A DNA stretch of 64,000 nucleotides from Kosakonia oryzae (GCF_001658025.2 NZ_CP014007.2:4216001-4280000); one strand, 5' to 3'; shown: positions 1 through 9,597, counted from the stretch's first letter. Numbers and translations are program-made. The notes: generated by a model not told the origin, from the letters alone.

Positions 1-846
1 GCGCCGGTGGAGCGCTACCCCGGCTACCTGCTGCAAACCCTGCGTGAAAGTACCCCGGTGGACGATCCCACGGTGGTGGTGATGACGCCTGGGCGTTTTA
101 ACAGCGCCTATTTTGAGCACAGCTTTCTGGCACAGCAGATGGGCGTTGAGCTGGTAGAAAGCGCCGACCTGTTCGTCAAAGGCGGCGCAGTTTATATGCG
201 CACCACCGAAGGCCCGTGCCGGGTGGATGTCATCTACCGCCGCATTGACGATGCGTTTCTCGATCCACTGGCGTTTCGTGCCGATTCGATGCTCGGGGTT
301 CCGGGCCTGCTGTCGGTCTACCGGTCGGGCGGCGTGGTGCTGGCGAACGCGATCGGCACCGGCGTTGCCGATGATAAATCCATTTACCCCTATGTGCCGG
401 AGATGATCCGCTTCTACCTCAGCGAGGAGCCGATTCTCGGCAATATCGCCACCTGGCAGTGCCGCAAGCCCGACGATCTTAACTATGTGCTGGCCCATCT
501 CGACAGCATGGTGGTGAAAGAGGTTCACGGTGCGGGCGGGTACGGCATGCTGGTCGGCCCGAAATCGACCCGTCAGCAGATTGAGGATTTCCGCAAGCGG
601 CTGCTGGCGAACCCCGGCAACTATATTGGCCAGGAGACGTTGGCGCTCTCCACCTGCCCGACCTTTGTCGAAGAGGGGCTGGCACCGCGCCACATCGATC
701 TGCGCCCGTTTGTGCTCTCCGGTGAAGAGGTTCGCCTGGTGCCGGGCGGCCTGACGCGCGTGGCGCTGAACGAAGGTTCGCTGGTGGTGAACTCGTCGCA
801 GGGCGGCGGCACCAAAGATACCTGGGTGATGGAGGAGGATGAATGA
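1..846 (+). CDS. Circularly permuted ATP-grasp family protein, C-terminal part (cut by window start)
   Basis: The reading frame is open from base 1, so the gene begins outside the window and the apparent GTG at base 7 is probably internal. At least 281 residues are visible. The end carries the hallmark of circularly permuted type 2 ATP-grasp proteins: a DLRPFVL segment, then PGGLTRVAL, then [13 protein letters not shown] just before the stop. An earlier [11 protein letters not shown] stretch fits the nucleotide-binding part. ATP-grasp enzymes usually ligate a carboxylate to an amine; the substrate of this one is unknown. Its stop overlaps the start of the alpha-E gene by 4 bp (ATGA), so the two are translationally coupled. 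Together with the next three genes it forms the conserved Anbu neighbourhood, which suggests a peptide-like product or tag made and cleaved by one operon (inference). Confidence 0.88.
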   Translation, partial: APVERYPGYLLQTLRESTPVDDPTVVVMTPGRFNSAYFEHSFLAQQMGVELVESADLFVKGGAVYMRTTEGPCRVDVIYRRIDDAFLDPLAFRADSMLGVPGLLSVYRSGGVVLANAIGTGVADDKSIYPYVPEMIRFYLSEEPILGNIATWQCRKPDDLNYVLAHLDSMVVKEVHGAGGYGMLVGPKSTRQQIEDFRKRLLANPGNYIGQETLALSTCPTFVEEGLAPRHIDLRPFVLSGEEVRLVPGGLTRVALNEGSLVVNSSQGGGTKDTWVMEEDE

Positions 847-1775
847 TGCTAAGCCGCACAGCCAGCGAACTGTACTGGATGGCCCGCTATCTGGAGCGGG
901 CAGAGAGCTTTGCCCGGGTGCTGGATGTTACCTGGAAGCTGTCGATGATGCCGCGCCACCGCCAGCAGCAACACGATTTGGCGCTGCCGCTCAATCTCAC
1001 CTTTTCCCATGAGCTGTTTCAGCAGCGTTATGCCCGCTTTTCCATGAACAACCTGCTGAACTTCTTCGCCCTTGATAGCCACAACCCGAGCAGCATTTAT
1101 AGCTGTATTGAAATGGCATGGAATAACGCCCACGCGGTACGCGGCAGCCTGTCGTCAGAAGTGTGGGAGTGCATCAACACCACGCGTATCGACATCCGCA
1201 ATCTGCGTCAGTCCGGGGTGGATAAAATCGGTATTGATACCTTTTTTGACTGGGTAAAAGAGCGCTCGCATCTGTTTCGCGGCGCGATGTTCGGCACGCT
1301 ATTGCGCAACGATGCGCAGTGTTTTATTCGTGTCGGTACGCTAATTGAGCGCGCCTACGCCACCGCCCAACTGCTGGCGCTTAAAGATCAACAACTGAAC
1401 AACGATCCGGATCCGGTGCGTGAATATTATCGCCTCGACACCCTGCTACGCGCGGTGAGCGCCCGCGAGGCCTATCACAGTATTTACCGCCAGCCGATCA
1501 GCCGCGAAACCGTCAGCGAACTGCTGGTGTTTCGTAATGATGTGCCCCGTTCGCTGCATGCCTGTGTGGCGGATCTGGTGCAGCAACTGGAGATGATCGG
1601 TAATACGCGGGCGCATGTTCCGCTGCGCCGGGCGCACCTGCTGCATGTGGAACTGCGCTTTGGTTCCCTCGACGAGGTGATGAATCAGGGGCTGCAAAAC
1701 TGGCTGAACCACTTCCTCACCCAAATTAACGAACTGGCCGACAGCATTCGCCAGACTTATCTGGAGGCGATATGA
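843..1775 (+). CDS. Alpha-E domain protein (DUF403)
   Basis: This 310-residue protein starts [20 protein letters not shown], the typical opening of alpha-E (DUF403) proteins, and is predicted to be almost entirely alpha-helical. Its molecular activity is not established. The family is nearly always encoded beside the circularly permuted ATP-grasp protein, and here the two genes share a 4-bp ATGA overlap. Its own stop overlaps the transglutaminase gene start in the same way. The length is normal for the family and I see no sign of damage. It is probably a partner of the ATP-grasp enzyme in the Anbu operon; that role is inferred from gene order only. Confidence 0.85.
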   Translation: MMLSRTASELYWMARYLERAESFARVLDVTWKLSMMPRHRQQQHDLALPLNLTFSHELFQQRYARFSMNNLLNFFALDSHNPSSIYSCIEMAWNNAHAVRGSLSSEVWECINTTRIDIRNLRQSGVDKIGIDTFFDWVKERSHLFRGAMFGTLLRNDAQCFIRVGTLIERAYATAQLLALKDQQLNNDPDPVREYYRLDTLLRAVSAREAYHSIYRQPISRETVSELLVFRNDVPRSLHACVADLVQQLEMIGNTRAHVPLRRAHLLHVELRFGSLDEVMNQGLQNWLNHFLTQINELADSIRQTYLEAI

Positions 1776-2593
1776 AACTCACCATCAACCATTTAACGCA
1801 TTACCAGTACGATGAAGAGGTGAAATTCAGCACCCAGTATCTGCGGCTGACGCCGCAAACTTCCGCGCGTCAGCAGGTTAGCGAGTGGAAACTGACGCTG
1901 CCCGCCTCGGCCGTCGCCACCCATGATGCTTATGGCAACCTGATGCATGTGCTGACGCTGGACAGCCCGCACCAGGAGATTTTTATCCACGCTCAAGGGG
2001 TGGTGGAAATCGCCGATAATGTGGAAGAGAGCCAGGATAACAGCGATGAAACGTTGTCGCCGCTGGTCTTTTTACGCGTCACGCCGCTGACGGAAGCGGA
2101 CGATCTGATCCGCGGTTTCGCCAGCCGCTATTACCGGGAAACAGCGCCCGAAGAGAGCCTCACATCGCTGATGGCGGAATTACAGCTAAAAATGCCGTAT
2201 ACTCCCGGCGCGACGCATGTGCAGGACAGCGCAGCGGATGCATTCGCCAAAGGAAAAGGCGTCTGCCAGGATCATACCCATGTGTTTCTGGCCTGCTGCC
2301 GTAGCCTGAAGATCCCGGCGCGCTATGTCAGCGGTTATGTCTATAGCCGGGATACCGAGCACGTAGCGATGCATGCCTGGGCGGAAGCCTGGATCAACGA
2401 CCGCTGGCACAGTTTTGATATCACCAACAATACCCGCCTGCTCAACCAGCATTTGCGGCTGGCGGTGGGGATGGATTATCTGGATGCCTGCCCGGTGCGC
2501 GGCAGCCGTTTAGGCGGCGGCTGCGAAGAGCTTTTTTCCACCGCTGAAGTGAATCTGTTTACGCAACAGCAGCAACAGGTTCAGCAGCAATAG
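1772..2593 (+). CDS. Transglutaminase-like cysteine protease family protein
   Basis: The 273-residue protein has an N-terminal bacterial transglutaminase-like beta domain (about residues 1-80) and a C-terminal transglutaminase-like core. The catalytic Cys-His-Asp triad can be read directly: Cys in GKGVCQDHTH, His in AMHAWAEAW and Asp in HSFDITNN. Bacterial members usually act as cysteine proteases or amidases rather than cross-linking enzymes. No signal peptide is visible, so it should be cytoplasmic. The tail is glutamine-rich (TQQQQQVQQQ). The start overlaps the alpha-E stop by 4 bp, and the Anbu gene follows after a 26-bp gap. It is a standard member of the Anbu operon; the substrate is unknown. 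Confidence 0.88.
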   Translation: MKLTINHLTHYQYDEEVKFSTQYLRLTPQTSARQQVSEWKLTLPASAVATHDAYGNLMHVLTLDSPHQEIFIHAQGVVEIADNVEESQDNSDETLSPLVFLRVTPLTEADDLIRGFASRYYRETAPEESLTSLMAELQLKMPYTPGATHVQDSAADAFAKGKGVCQDHTHVFLACCRSLKIPARYVSGYVYSRDTEHVAMHAWAEAWINDRWHSFDITNNTRLLNQHLRLAVGMDYLDACPVRGSRLGGGCEELFSTAEVNLFTQQQQQVQQQ

Positions 2594-2619
2594 CGTTAAC
2601 TGTTAAGAAAGGTGAGGTA

Positions 2620-3354
2620 ATGACTTACTGTGTGGCCATGCGTCTGCGCGACGGACTGGTCTTCGCTTCCGACTCCCGGACCAATGCGGGGGTCGATCAC
2701 ATTGCGACGTTCAAAAAACTTCACGTTTTTCAGCGTGAAGGCGAACGGGTGCTGGTGATCCAGTCCGCCGGTAATCTGGCAACCACGCAGAGCATTATCA
2801 GTCTGCTGACCTCGCGTATTGAGAGCCAGCAGACGCCCAACCTGATGCAGGCTGAAACCATGTACGACGCCGCAACGCTGATCGGCGAAACGGTGCGGGA
2901 AGTTATCCACCGCGACAGCAAGGCGCAGCAAAATGGCAGCAACACCAACTTTGGCTGCAACATGCTGCTGGGCGGGCAGATTGGTAACGAAGAGCACCGG
3001 CTGTTTCATATCTATCAGGAAGGGAATTTTATCGAGTCAACCAATGACACGCCCTACTTCCAGATTGGCGAAAGCAAATACGGCAAACCGATTATCGATC
3101 GGGTGTTAACGCCGGATACGCCGCTGGAGCAGGCGATGTGTTGCGCACTGATCTCGATCGACTCCACGCTGCGCAGCAATCTCTCCGTCGGCATGCCGCT
3201 GGATGTGATGATCTACCGCCGCGAAAGTTTCCACGCCCGTGAACAGCAACGGATTATTGAAAGCGATCCCTATTTTATTGCCATCCGCAAAGCCTGGTCC
3301 GAAGGGCTGCTCAACACCTTCCGCCAGTTAACGCCCTTCCCCACTCAACCCTGA
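2620..3354 (+). CDS. Anbu proteasome-type peptidase
   Basis: This 244-residue protein begins MTYCVAMRLRDGLVFASDSR, the pattern of Anbu, the bacterial relative of the 20S proteasome beta subunit and HslV. Thr2, exposed after removal of Met1, would be the N-terminal nucleophile. The RTNAGVDHI and GQIGNEEHRLFHIY segments also fit the Ntn-hydrolase fold. A good ribosome binding site (AGGTGAGG) lies a few bases before the ATG. Anbu assembles into rings or short helices in characterised species, but its physiological substrate is unclear. It closes the operon; a peptide made by the ATP-grasp enzyme is a plausible target (inference). The gene ends 22 bp from the convergent hmuV. Confidence 0.92.
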   Translation: MTYCVAMRLRDGLVFASDSRTNAGVDHIATFKKLHVFQREGERVLVIQSAGNLATTQSIISLLTSRIESQQTPNLMQAETMYDAATLIGETVREVIHRDSKAQQNGSNTNFGCNMLLGGQIGNEEHRLFHIYQEGNFIESTNDTPYFQIGESKYGKPIIDRVLTPDTPLEQAMCCALISIDSTLRSNLSVGMPLDVMIYRRESFHAREQQRIIESDPYFIAIRKAWSEGLLNTFRQLTPFPTQP

Positions 3355-3376
3355 TCCCGGTACGCCGCCGGGCGGT

Positions 3377-4156
3377 TTATGCGCAGAGAAAAACGTGCGG
3401 CGCATCGCCGCCTGGATGCGCACTTACCTGCACATCGGCACCGTACCACTGCGCAATCACCGGCGTCTGGATCACCTGCTGCGGCGAACCCTGCGCTACC
3501 AGCCTTCCCTTATGCAACAGCAGAATACGATCGGCCCACAGCGCCGCCAGATTCAGATCGTGCAGCACCACGCAGACGTGTAATTTGCCGCTGGCGGTGA
3601 GCTTTTTCAGCAGCCGCAGCAACTGTTGCTGATGGTAAAGATCCAGCGCCGACGTGGGTTCATCGAGAAACAGCCAGCCTTCCGGCGCGCTGTCGCGCCA
3701 CAGTTGCGCCAGGCAGCGCGCCAGTTGCACGCGCTGCTGCTCGCCGCCGGAGAGCGTGGCATAGCGCCGATGCGCAAGCTCATCGCAGCCGGTCAGCATC
3801 AACACTTCATGCACAATCTCGGCTTCGCGCTGCGATCCCCACGGTGCGCGCCCCATCGCAACAATCGCCGCCACTGGCCAGTCAAACCGCAACTGCGTTT
3901 GTTGCAGCATCACTGCCCGACGGCGGGAGAGCGTCTCTGCTGGCCACTGAGCCAGTGCGCGCCCGGCCAGTTGACACGTGCCCGCATCGGCGGGCAGATA
4001 ACCGGTCAGCAACCGCAGCAGCGTTGATTTTCCCGCGCCATTCGGACCAATGAGCGCCACCAGTTCACCGCCGTTCAGCGTTAACGACACATCATCGATC
4101 ACCCAGCGCTGCCCGCGTTGCAGGCGCAAATGCGCGGCGGTTAAGGTGTTATCCAT
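3377..4156 (-). CDS. hmuV: Haemin ABC transporter ATP-binding protein HmuV
   Basis: The 259-residue ATPase carries Walker A (GPNGAGKSTLL), signature (LSGGEQQRVQLA) and Walker B (WLFLDEPTSALDL). It powers haemin import across the inner membrane together with the HmuU permease. Its start overlaps the hmuU stop by 8 bp, so it is the last cistron of the coupled hmuSTUV run. Length and motifs are normal for HmuV. The closest alternative would be a FecE/FhuC ATPase, but the HmuS, HmuT and HmuR neighbours settle the assignment. Confidence 0.95.
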   Translation of the reverse strand: MDNTLTAAHLRLQRGQRWVIDDVSLTLNGGELVALIGPNGAGKSTLLRLLTGYLPADAGTCQLAGRALAQWPAETLSRRRAVMLQQTQLRFDWPVAAIVAMGRAPWGSQREAEIVHEVLMLTGCDELAHRRYATLSGGEQQRVQLARCLAQLWRDSAPEGWLFLDEPTSALDLYHQQQLLRLLKKLTASGKLHVCVVLHDLNLAALWADRILLLHKGRLVAQGSPQQVIQTPVIAQWYGADVQVSAHPGGDAPHVFLCA

Positions 4157-5144
4157 GCGCGGCTCCTCGTTGTCGAAAAATTAGCCATAAAAACCACGGT
4201 GCGCCGAGCAGGCTGGTAATCAGCCCTACCGGCATCTCTGCCGGCGCCACCAGCGTGCGGGCGGCGGTATCGGCAATCAGCAGCAGTATCGCCCCGGCCA
4301 GCAGCGAACCGGGCACCAGCGCGCGATGATCCGGCCCCAGCCACATGCGCATCAGGTGCGGCACCACCAGGCCGAGAAAACCGATGATCCCGCTGATAGC
4401 GACCGACGCTGCCACCAGCAGCGCGCTGCACAACAGCATCACCCGTTGCAGCGCCGGAACGTTGACGCCGAGATAGTGCGCCTCTTCATCGCCCAGTTGC
4501 AGCAGATTGAGTTGGCGGGCAACGCGCCACACCGCCAGCGAGGACGGCATAATCAGCGTGGCGGCGATGGTAAGCGTAGACCACTGCGCCTGGCCGAGGC
4601 TGCCCATTCCCCACTGCGAAAGCTGGCGAAGCTGGGCGTCATTACTCAACCAGGAGAGCACCCCGACAGCCGCGCCGCACAGGGCGTTAATGGCGATGCC
4701 GACCAGCAGCAAGCGCGACAGTGTGTTGTCGCGGGCTTTGCTGAGCAGGAAGATCACCACCATCACCGCCAGGCTACCGATAAAGGCCGCCACCATCGGT
4801 GCGTAGAGCGCCACCAGCGCAGGCACCGGCAGCGGCAATACCAGCCAGCAGGCCACCGCCAGCGCGCTGCCGCTGCTGATCCCCAGCAAACCCGGGTCGG
4901 CGAGCGGGTTGCGAAACAGCCCCTGCATCACGCAGCCGGAGAGCGCCAGCGCCGCGCCGACCACCAGCGCCAGCAAGACGCGCGGCAGGCGAATGGTCAG
5001 CCAGATTTGGCGCAGCGCCTCATCGCCCGCTTGCCACAGACTGGTGAGCGGCAGGTTCATGGCTCCCTGCGTGCTCGCCAGAAACGTCAGCCCAAGCAGC
5101 AGCAACAGCATGCCCCAGAGCGCGCGAGCAACGGCGCGGCTCAT
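4149..5144 (-). CDS. hmuU: Haemin ABC transporter permease HmuU
   Basis: This 331-residue FecCD-type permease is highly hydrophobic with about ten membrane spans. It contains characteristic segments such as GCVMQGLFRNPLADPGLLGI and GIIGFLGLVVPHLMR, the latter being part of the ATPase-contact region. It forms the inner-membrane channel for haemin taken from HmuT. The start codon overlaps the hmuT stop (TGATG) and the end overlaps hmuV by 8 bp. It is intact and of normal size. Confidence 0.95.
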   Translation of the reverse strand: MSRAVARALWGMLLLLLGLTFLASTQGAMNLPLTSLWQAGDEALRQIWLTIRLPRVLLALVVGAALALSGCVMQGLFRNPLADPGLLGISSGSALAVACWLVLPLPVPALVALYAPMVAAFIGSLAVMVVIFLLSKARDNTLSRLLLVGIAINALCGAAVGVLSWLSNDAQLRQLSQWGMGSLGQAQWSTLTIAATLIMPSSLAVWRVARQLNLLQLGDEEAHYLGVNVPALQRVMLLCSALLVAASVAISGIIGFLGLVVPHLMRMWLGPDHRALVPGSLLAGAILLLIADTAARTLVAPAEMPVGLITSLLGAPWFLWLIFRQRGAAHG

Positions 5145-5962
5145 CAGGGTAATTGCTCCGCTTTTTTGCGCAGTTCCTGCAGCGCCTGCGGCGTGCGCAG
5201 ACCAAAGCCGAGCAGCGCCATATCATCGACAATCAGCAACTGTTTATGCTGACCGGCGGGCGTTTGCGCCAGGCCTGGCAGCTTCCACAAGTTCGCTTCA
5301 CCGCCCATGCTTTTCACGCCATCGGCGGAGATGACAATCAGATCCGGCTGACTCGCTATCACCCCTTCCTGCGAAAGAGCGCGATAGTGGGCAAAGCCCT
5401 GCATCGCATTCTGTAAACCTGCCGCGCGTATCGCGCCGTCTGCCGCCGTCTCCTGCCCGGCAACCATCGTGCCCATCCCGCCGTGGCTTAACAGAAACAG
5501 CACCCGCTTATTGAGCGCCGTTTTCGTCAGCGCGGCGATTTGCGCCGCTACGTTTTGCCGCAACTGTTCGCCTTCGGCGGTTTTACCGAGCGCGGCGGCA
5601 ATCACCGCCACTTTGTTAGCAATGGCTGCAGGCGTATATCCGCCCGGAACCGGGATCACCTTGACGTTGTTCCCGGCGACGTTTTGCAACACCATTGACG
5701 GCTGCGCCTGTTCGCTGGCCAGCACGATGGTCGGGCGCAGCGACAGAATACCTTCGGCGTTAAGCTGGCGGATATAACCGACATCCGGCAGTTTGCTCGC
5801 CTCCGGCGGCCAGTTGCTGGTGGTGTCGCGCCCCACCAGTTGCGACTGCGCGCCCAGCCCGTAGACGATTTCGGTGACATCACCGCCGAGCGTCACCACT
5901 TTTTCCGCAGCGGCGCTCGCCAGTAGCGGCAGCGCCGCCAGCAGCATCAGTAACTTTTTCAT
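5144..5962 (-). CDS. hmuT: Periplasmic haemin-binding protein HmuT
   Basis: I chose the ATG at 5962 over an upstream in-frame codon because GAAGGA lies about 8 bases before it and it forms a 4-bp ATGA overlap with the hmuS stop. The 272-residue product begins with a signal peptide (MKKLLMLLAALPLLASAAA) followed by a class III periplasmic-binding fold. Conserved segments include VTLGGDVTEIVYGLGA and VGRDTTSNWPPEA, and the Tyr of DVGYIRQL matches a haem-ligand region of HmuT/ShuT proteins. It carries haem from HmuR to HmuUV. Confidence 0.93.
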   Translation of the reverse strand: MKKLLMLLAALPLLASAAAEKVVTLGGDVTEIVYGLGAQSQLVGRDTTSNWPPEASKLPDVGYIRQLNAEGILSLRPTIVLASEQAQPSMVLQNVAGNNVKVIPVPGGYTPAAIANKVAVIAAALGKTAEGEQLRQNVAAQIAALTKTALNKRVLFLLSHGGMGTMVAGQETAADGAIRAAGLQNAMQGFAHYRALSQEGVIASQPDLIVISADGVKSMGGEANLWKLPGLAQTPAGQHKQLLIVDDMALLGFGLRTPQALQELRKKAEQLP

Positions 5963-7011
5963 GCGGTTTGTCCTTCGTTGCACAGCGCATCAATTTGCCC
6001 GCGCCACTGGCTCTGTTCCGGCTGCCCTTCACTGCGCTGGCCGTAAAGCTGCGCGATTTGCGTGCCATCGGCGGCGAACAGTTCAAGGCTGGTGACATGC
6101 CCCTCGGCGGTTGGTTTACGGGTGACCCAGCTTTCGGCGATCCCTCTCTCAAGTAGATGCAGCGTGAAATGTTCGTTGAAGATGTTGATCCAGCCTTTCA
6201 TCGGCGTCAGCTTCTCCAGCGCGCCGGTGAAGATCTGCACACAGCCACGGTTGCCAACGAAAATCATGATTTCATTGCCTTGCTGTAACACTGTCTCCAG
6301 CAGGCGCGGCAGTGCGTCGTTGCTAACCTGGCAGGCCAGATCGTCGCCCACCAGGCGAAACGCCTGCTGGCGCGAGAGGTTATGTTTTTTCAGCAGGCCG
6401 AAGAACTGATGCACATCAGTCATCGCCCGCCATGCCTGATCCAGCGCAACGCCATCGGCGCTTTCAGCGTGCGGTTCGGCAACCGCTTTGCTAATTGCGA
6501 ACGGCAGATCGGCGGGGGCCGCAAAACGGGTCACCACCTCGTTCCACGCCGCCATATCGGTCTGTGCGGTAACGTAGACTTTCAGCACTGCATCGCCCTG
6601 CTGGTCGAAGAACTGAATGCTGCGACGTTCGCCGCGCGGGCTTTGCTCACGCAGGCTAAAGGCGCTGGCCCACTTATTCATAAACAGGCGCAAATCGAGT
6701 GCGCGCGGGTTGAGCACCAGCCCGGCATGTTCGCCGATATGCAGGTTGGTGAAACGGCCAATCTGTTCATGCACCGCATACTCATTGCGGCAGATGCATT
6801 TGGTGTCACCGACGAGTTCCAGTGCGGCGAGAAGCCCGCGCATATCGTCGTTCAGGCGCACAGCATCATGCCCGACGCGTGATTGAGTTAATTCGGCTTC
6901 GCTGATCGCCATCGCGGTGGCGATATCGCGGGCGTACTTAGCAGGCTCCTGCGTTTTAATTGTCTGATATTGCTGCCAAATTGCGAGAAAATCGTTTGAC
7001 GAAACAGGCAT
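5959..7011 (-). CDS. hmuS: Haemin-degrading / haem-trafficking factor HmuS
   Basis: The 350-residue protein belongs to the HemS/ChuS family of cytoplasmic haem-binding proteins, built from two similar halves. Recognisable segments are AKYARDIATAMAISEAEL, NEYAVHEQIGRF and GNRGCVQIFTGALE. Family members bind imported haem and either hand it on or open the ring to release iron. The frame is open upstream to 7080, but the ATG at 7011 has AAGGAAG about 8 bases before it, and the longer version would run through the terminator hairpin at 7036-7060. It heads the coupled hmuSTUV run. Confidence 0.92.
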   Translation of the reverse strand: MPVSSNDFLAIWQQYQTIKTQEPAKYARDIATAMAISEAELTQSRVGHDAVRLNDDMRGLLAALELVGDTKCICRNEYAVHEQIGRFTNLHIGEHAGLVLNPRALDLRLFMNKWASAFSLREQSPRGERRSIQFFDQQGDAVLKVYVTAQTDMAAWNEVVTRFAAPADLPFAISKAVAEPHAESADGVALDQAWRAMTDVHQFFGLLKKHNLSRQQAFRLVGDDLACQVSNDALPRLLETVLQQGNEIMIFVGNRGCVQIFTGALEKLTPMKGWINIFNEHFTLHLLERGIAESWVTRKPTAEGHVTSLELFAADGTQIAQLYGQRSEGQPEQSQWRGQIDALCNEGQTA

Positions 7012-7035
7012 AGCATTCGCTTCCTTTATCATGTT

Positions 7036-7060
7036 AAAAACCCCGGCAGCGATACCGGGG
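7036..7060 (-). terminator. Intrinsic terminator between hmuR and hmuS
   Basis: Read on the minus strand, a CCCCGG stem, an eight-base loop and a CCGGGG stem are followed by five T residues. It lies just after the hmuR stop and just before the hmuS ribosome binding site. It should let many transcripts stop after the receptor gene, giving more receptor than HmuSTUV. Confidence 0.8.
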
Positions 7061-7086
7061 GATGAAGACCTGGACCGCATGCGCGA

Positions 7087-9459
7087 TCAGAAATCAACGT
7101 TGACGCCCAGTTGCCAGGTACGGCCCGGCATGACGGCCAGCGCTTTGTCGTAGGCATCCTGATTGGTGGACTCCTCAAGAGTGCGGCTGCTCAGGTAATC
7201 CCAGTATTTACGGTCGGTGATGTTGTAAACGCCGCCGTTGATCTTCACGTGTTTCGCCACTTGCCAGTAAGCCGTCCAGTCCAGCAGGCCGTAACCCGGC
7301 ACGCGCATATACTCGGTGCTGGAGTCGCCGATCGAAGAGCCGGTGTTGGTGTAAGACTCGCGGCTGGTGGCAGTGGCGCGTTTCCCCTTCACAAAGGTGG
7401 CTGTCAGCGCAGTGCCGTAGCGTTTCGCCGGATCGTCCCAGGCGACGCCCGCGATCGCTTTCATCGGCGCGACGCTGTCGAGATCGATGTATTTGTCGCC
7501 CATATAGCTGGATTTCGCTTTCCCTTCGGTGTAACCGTAAGCCAGCGTGGCGCTCAGGCCATCGACCTGCTCAAACCAGGTGCCAAAGTTAAATTTCGCG
7601 CTGATTTCACCGCCGTAGATAAAGGCCTTATCACGGTTTTCCGCCTGATAAGTGGTGTAGATGTTCGACGGAACGTTAGTGAATTTATCCGGGTTATTGG
7701 CACGCGTATAACGGGTATACGCGATAAAGTTTTTATAGCTGTTGTAGAACAGCGCGGTATGCAACGTAACGCCTTCGGTGACCTCCCCTTTCATACCCCA
7801 TTCGAGGTTATTACTGGTTTCGGTTTTCAGATCGGTATTGCCGATCAGCGCATACTGCTGGCGACCCGCATAGCTGGAACCCAGGTTCCAGGAGCCGTAA
7901 AGCTGGCTGGCATTCGGGAACTCTGCACCGCGCTTGTATTGCAGGTAGGTCATCAGGCGCGGCGTGATGTCGTACTGGAAGGTTAACGACGGCAACAGTT
8001 GGGTGTCGGAATTTTTCCCGTACAGAGTAGAAACTTCGGACTCATCCAGCGCGGTGCTGTTGGTGGTCAGGCTGGAGAGGTTCTCCGGCTTGATGGATTG
8101 ATGAACGACGCGCGCGCCAGGAATAATGGCGAAATGGTGGCCATCTGCATCGAAGTTAATTTGATCCTGCACGAATGCGCCCAGCGTGTAACTTTTGCTG
8201 TCCGCTTCCGGCTGCATGATTTCGCTGTAGATACTCGGCACCGGCGACTGGTTAAACGGACGTTTGGTTTTGGTGGTGCTGGCATTAAAACCGGCGCTCA
8301 GATCGTGGCGGCCAAGGGTTTTCGCCAGCGCATTCTGTATGCCCCAGGTATCGGTATCGTAATTGGAGTACACCGTTTCCATGGTGGCGGTGGTGCTGTC
8401 CGGCATGTAAGTGCGGTCATGCGCTTCGGTGTGCTGGTAATAAACTTTGCTGGACATGCTGTCCAGCCAGTCGTTCATTGGCGTCCAGTCATCTTTCAGG
8501 CTGACGCCCCAGCGGCGGGTCTGGCTGGTTTGCTGCGCATCGCCGAGGATGGTGCTGCCGCTGCTGTTCCATGAGTCGTAATGGGTGTGATTGGTTTTGT
8601 GGTAGTAATCCAGCGTGCCGGTCAGTTTATGCTCATCGTTGGGCTGCCAGATACCGGAGGCCATCATCGCATCGGAGTGCCAGTTCGCCGGGTACGCATC
8701 GATGGAGCCACTGTTGTTGCGGGTTTGCTGACCATCGCGGCGGCTATAAACAAAGATACCGCGCAGGGTTTCATCCCCTGCCGCGCCGGTCACGCCGTTG
8801 TGCCAGCTACGGTCGGCAGAATCATAATCGCTCTGGTAGCCAAAGTAGCTATTTTTGCCCGGGCGCAGATAGTCGTCCGGTGATTTCGGGCGGAAGGAGA
8901 CGTTGCCGCCAATCGAGGTGTTCGCTTGATCGGTAGGCGTCGCGCCGGACTGAATATCCACATTGCCGTACATGTACGGATCGATATAGTCACGGCCAAT
9001 GCCGAAGGTGTTCAGGCCCGCGCGGCTGACGTAGCTGCGGCCGGTTGCATCCGGCTGCGGAATGCCATCAACATCGATTCCCACGCGGTTACTTTCCAGG
9101 CCGCGAATGTTGTAACCGGTGTAGCCGCCACGGTCAAAACCGCTTTTGCCGTTACCAGAACCGCCGCTTGCGCCGGTCGCGCTGATCAGCGGTTCGTAAC
9201 GCATGATTGAGCCGAAATCATTCGCGCCTTTGTTCTGTAAATCCTGTGCGCTAACGGAATGGCTGCTTCCCGCTTTCAGCACCGGTGCGGGCGCCGTAAC
9301 GACCAACTGTTCGGCCGTATCCTGTTTCGCATTCGTTGCGGTAGTCGTCGAGGTATCGGTATCCGCTGCCAGCGCGGTGTTCTGATACAGGGCTGCGAGT
9401 AATGAAGTCACCAGCACGCGCTTCCTGAAGCGACGCGGAGAAAGTTGCGATTTACACAT
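7087..9459 (-). CDS. hmuR: TonB-dependent haemin/haemoprotein receptor HmuR
   Basis: This 790-residue outer-membrane receptor has a signal peptide ending near NTALA/AD, a TonB-box-like EQLVVTAP segment, a plug domain with YTGYNIRGLESNRVGIDVDG and a C-terminal beta-barrel ending in the aromatic GVNVDF. It belongs to the TonB-dependent haemoglobin/transferrin/lactoferrin receptor group (HmuR/HemR type). It moves haem across the outer membrane using TonB energy. A strong Fur box lies about 120 bp upstream. It is the promoter-proximal gene of the haem locus and is separated from hmuS by an intrinsic terminator. At 790 residues it is longer than the roughly 660-710 residues usual for HmuR; the barrel seems extended rather than broken. 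Confidence 0.9.
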   Translation of the reverse strand: MCKSQLSPRRFRKRVLVTSLLAALYQNTALAADTDTSTTTATNAKQDTAEQLVVTAPAPVLKAGSSHSVSAQDLQNKGANDFGSIMRYEPLISATGASGGSGNGKSGFDRGGYTGYNIRGLESNRVGIDVDGIPQPDATGRSYVSRAGLNTFGIGRDYIDPYMYGNVDIQSGATPTDQANTSIGGNVSFRPKSPDDYLRPGKNSYFGYQSDYDSADRSWHNGVTGAAGDETLRGIFVYSRRDGQQTRNNSGSIDAYPANWHSDAMMASGIWQPNDEHKLTGTLDYYHKTNHTHYDSWNSSGSTILGDAQQTSQTRRWGVSLKDDWTPMNDWLDSMSSKVYYQHTEAHDRTYMPDSTTATMETVYSNYDTDTWGIQNALAKTLGRHDLSAGFNASTTKTKRPFNQSPVPSIYSEIMQPEADSKSYTLGAFVQDQINFDADGHHFAIIPGARVVHQSIKPENLSSLTTNSTALDESEVSTLYGKNSDTQLLPSLTFQYDITPRLMTYLQYKRGAEFPNASQLYGSWNLGSSYAGRQQYALIGNTDLKTETSNNLEWGMKGEVTEGVTLHTALFYNSYKNFIAYTRYTRANNPDKFTNVPSNIYTTYQAENRDKAFIYGGEISAKFNFGTWFEQVDGLSATLAYGYTEGKAKSSYMGDKYIDLDSVAPMKAIAGVAWDDPAKRYGTALTATFVKGKRATATSRESYTNTGSSIGDSSTEYMRVPGYGLLDWTAYWQVAKHVKINGGVYNITDRKYWDYLSSRTLEESTNQDAYDKALAVMPGRTWQLGVNVDF

Positions 9460-9578
9460 AATGTTTTGTAAGCCTTAGCATTTATTAGTATCAGGCTCAC
9501 GTCTTACTTCCAGTCGTTCCACGAAACGAGAATAGGTCAGGACAAAAAGCAGGTTATCGTTATGTTATGAGCTTAGAT

Positions 9579-9597
9579 ATTAATGATAATGATTATC
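9579..9597. promoter_or_regulatory. Fur box upstream of hmuR
   Basis: The 19-base site ATTAATGATAATGATTATC matches the consensus GATAATGATAATCATTATC at 16 of 19 positions by my count. It lies between hmuR (minus) and the divergent SelT-like gene (plus), so iron-loaded Fur should repress hmuR and might affect the other gene. Confidence 0.88.

Noticed and set aside
4326-5252. Long plus-strand frame of 308 codons opposite hmuU and hmuT
   Set aside because: The protein is extremely rich in His, Gln and Arg, as expected for an antisense shadow of a G+C-rich membrane protein gene; the minus-strand genes explain the sequence.
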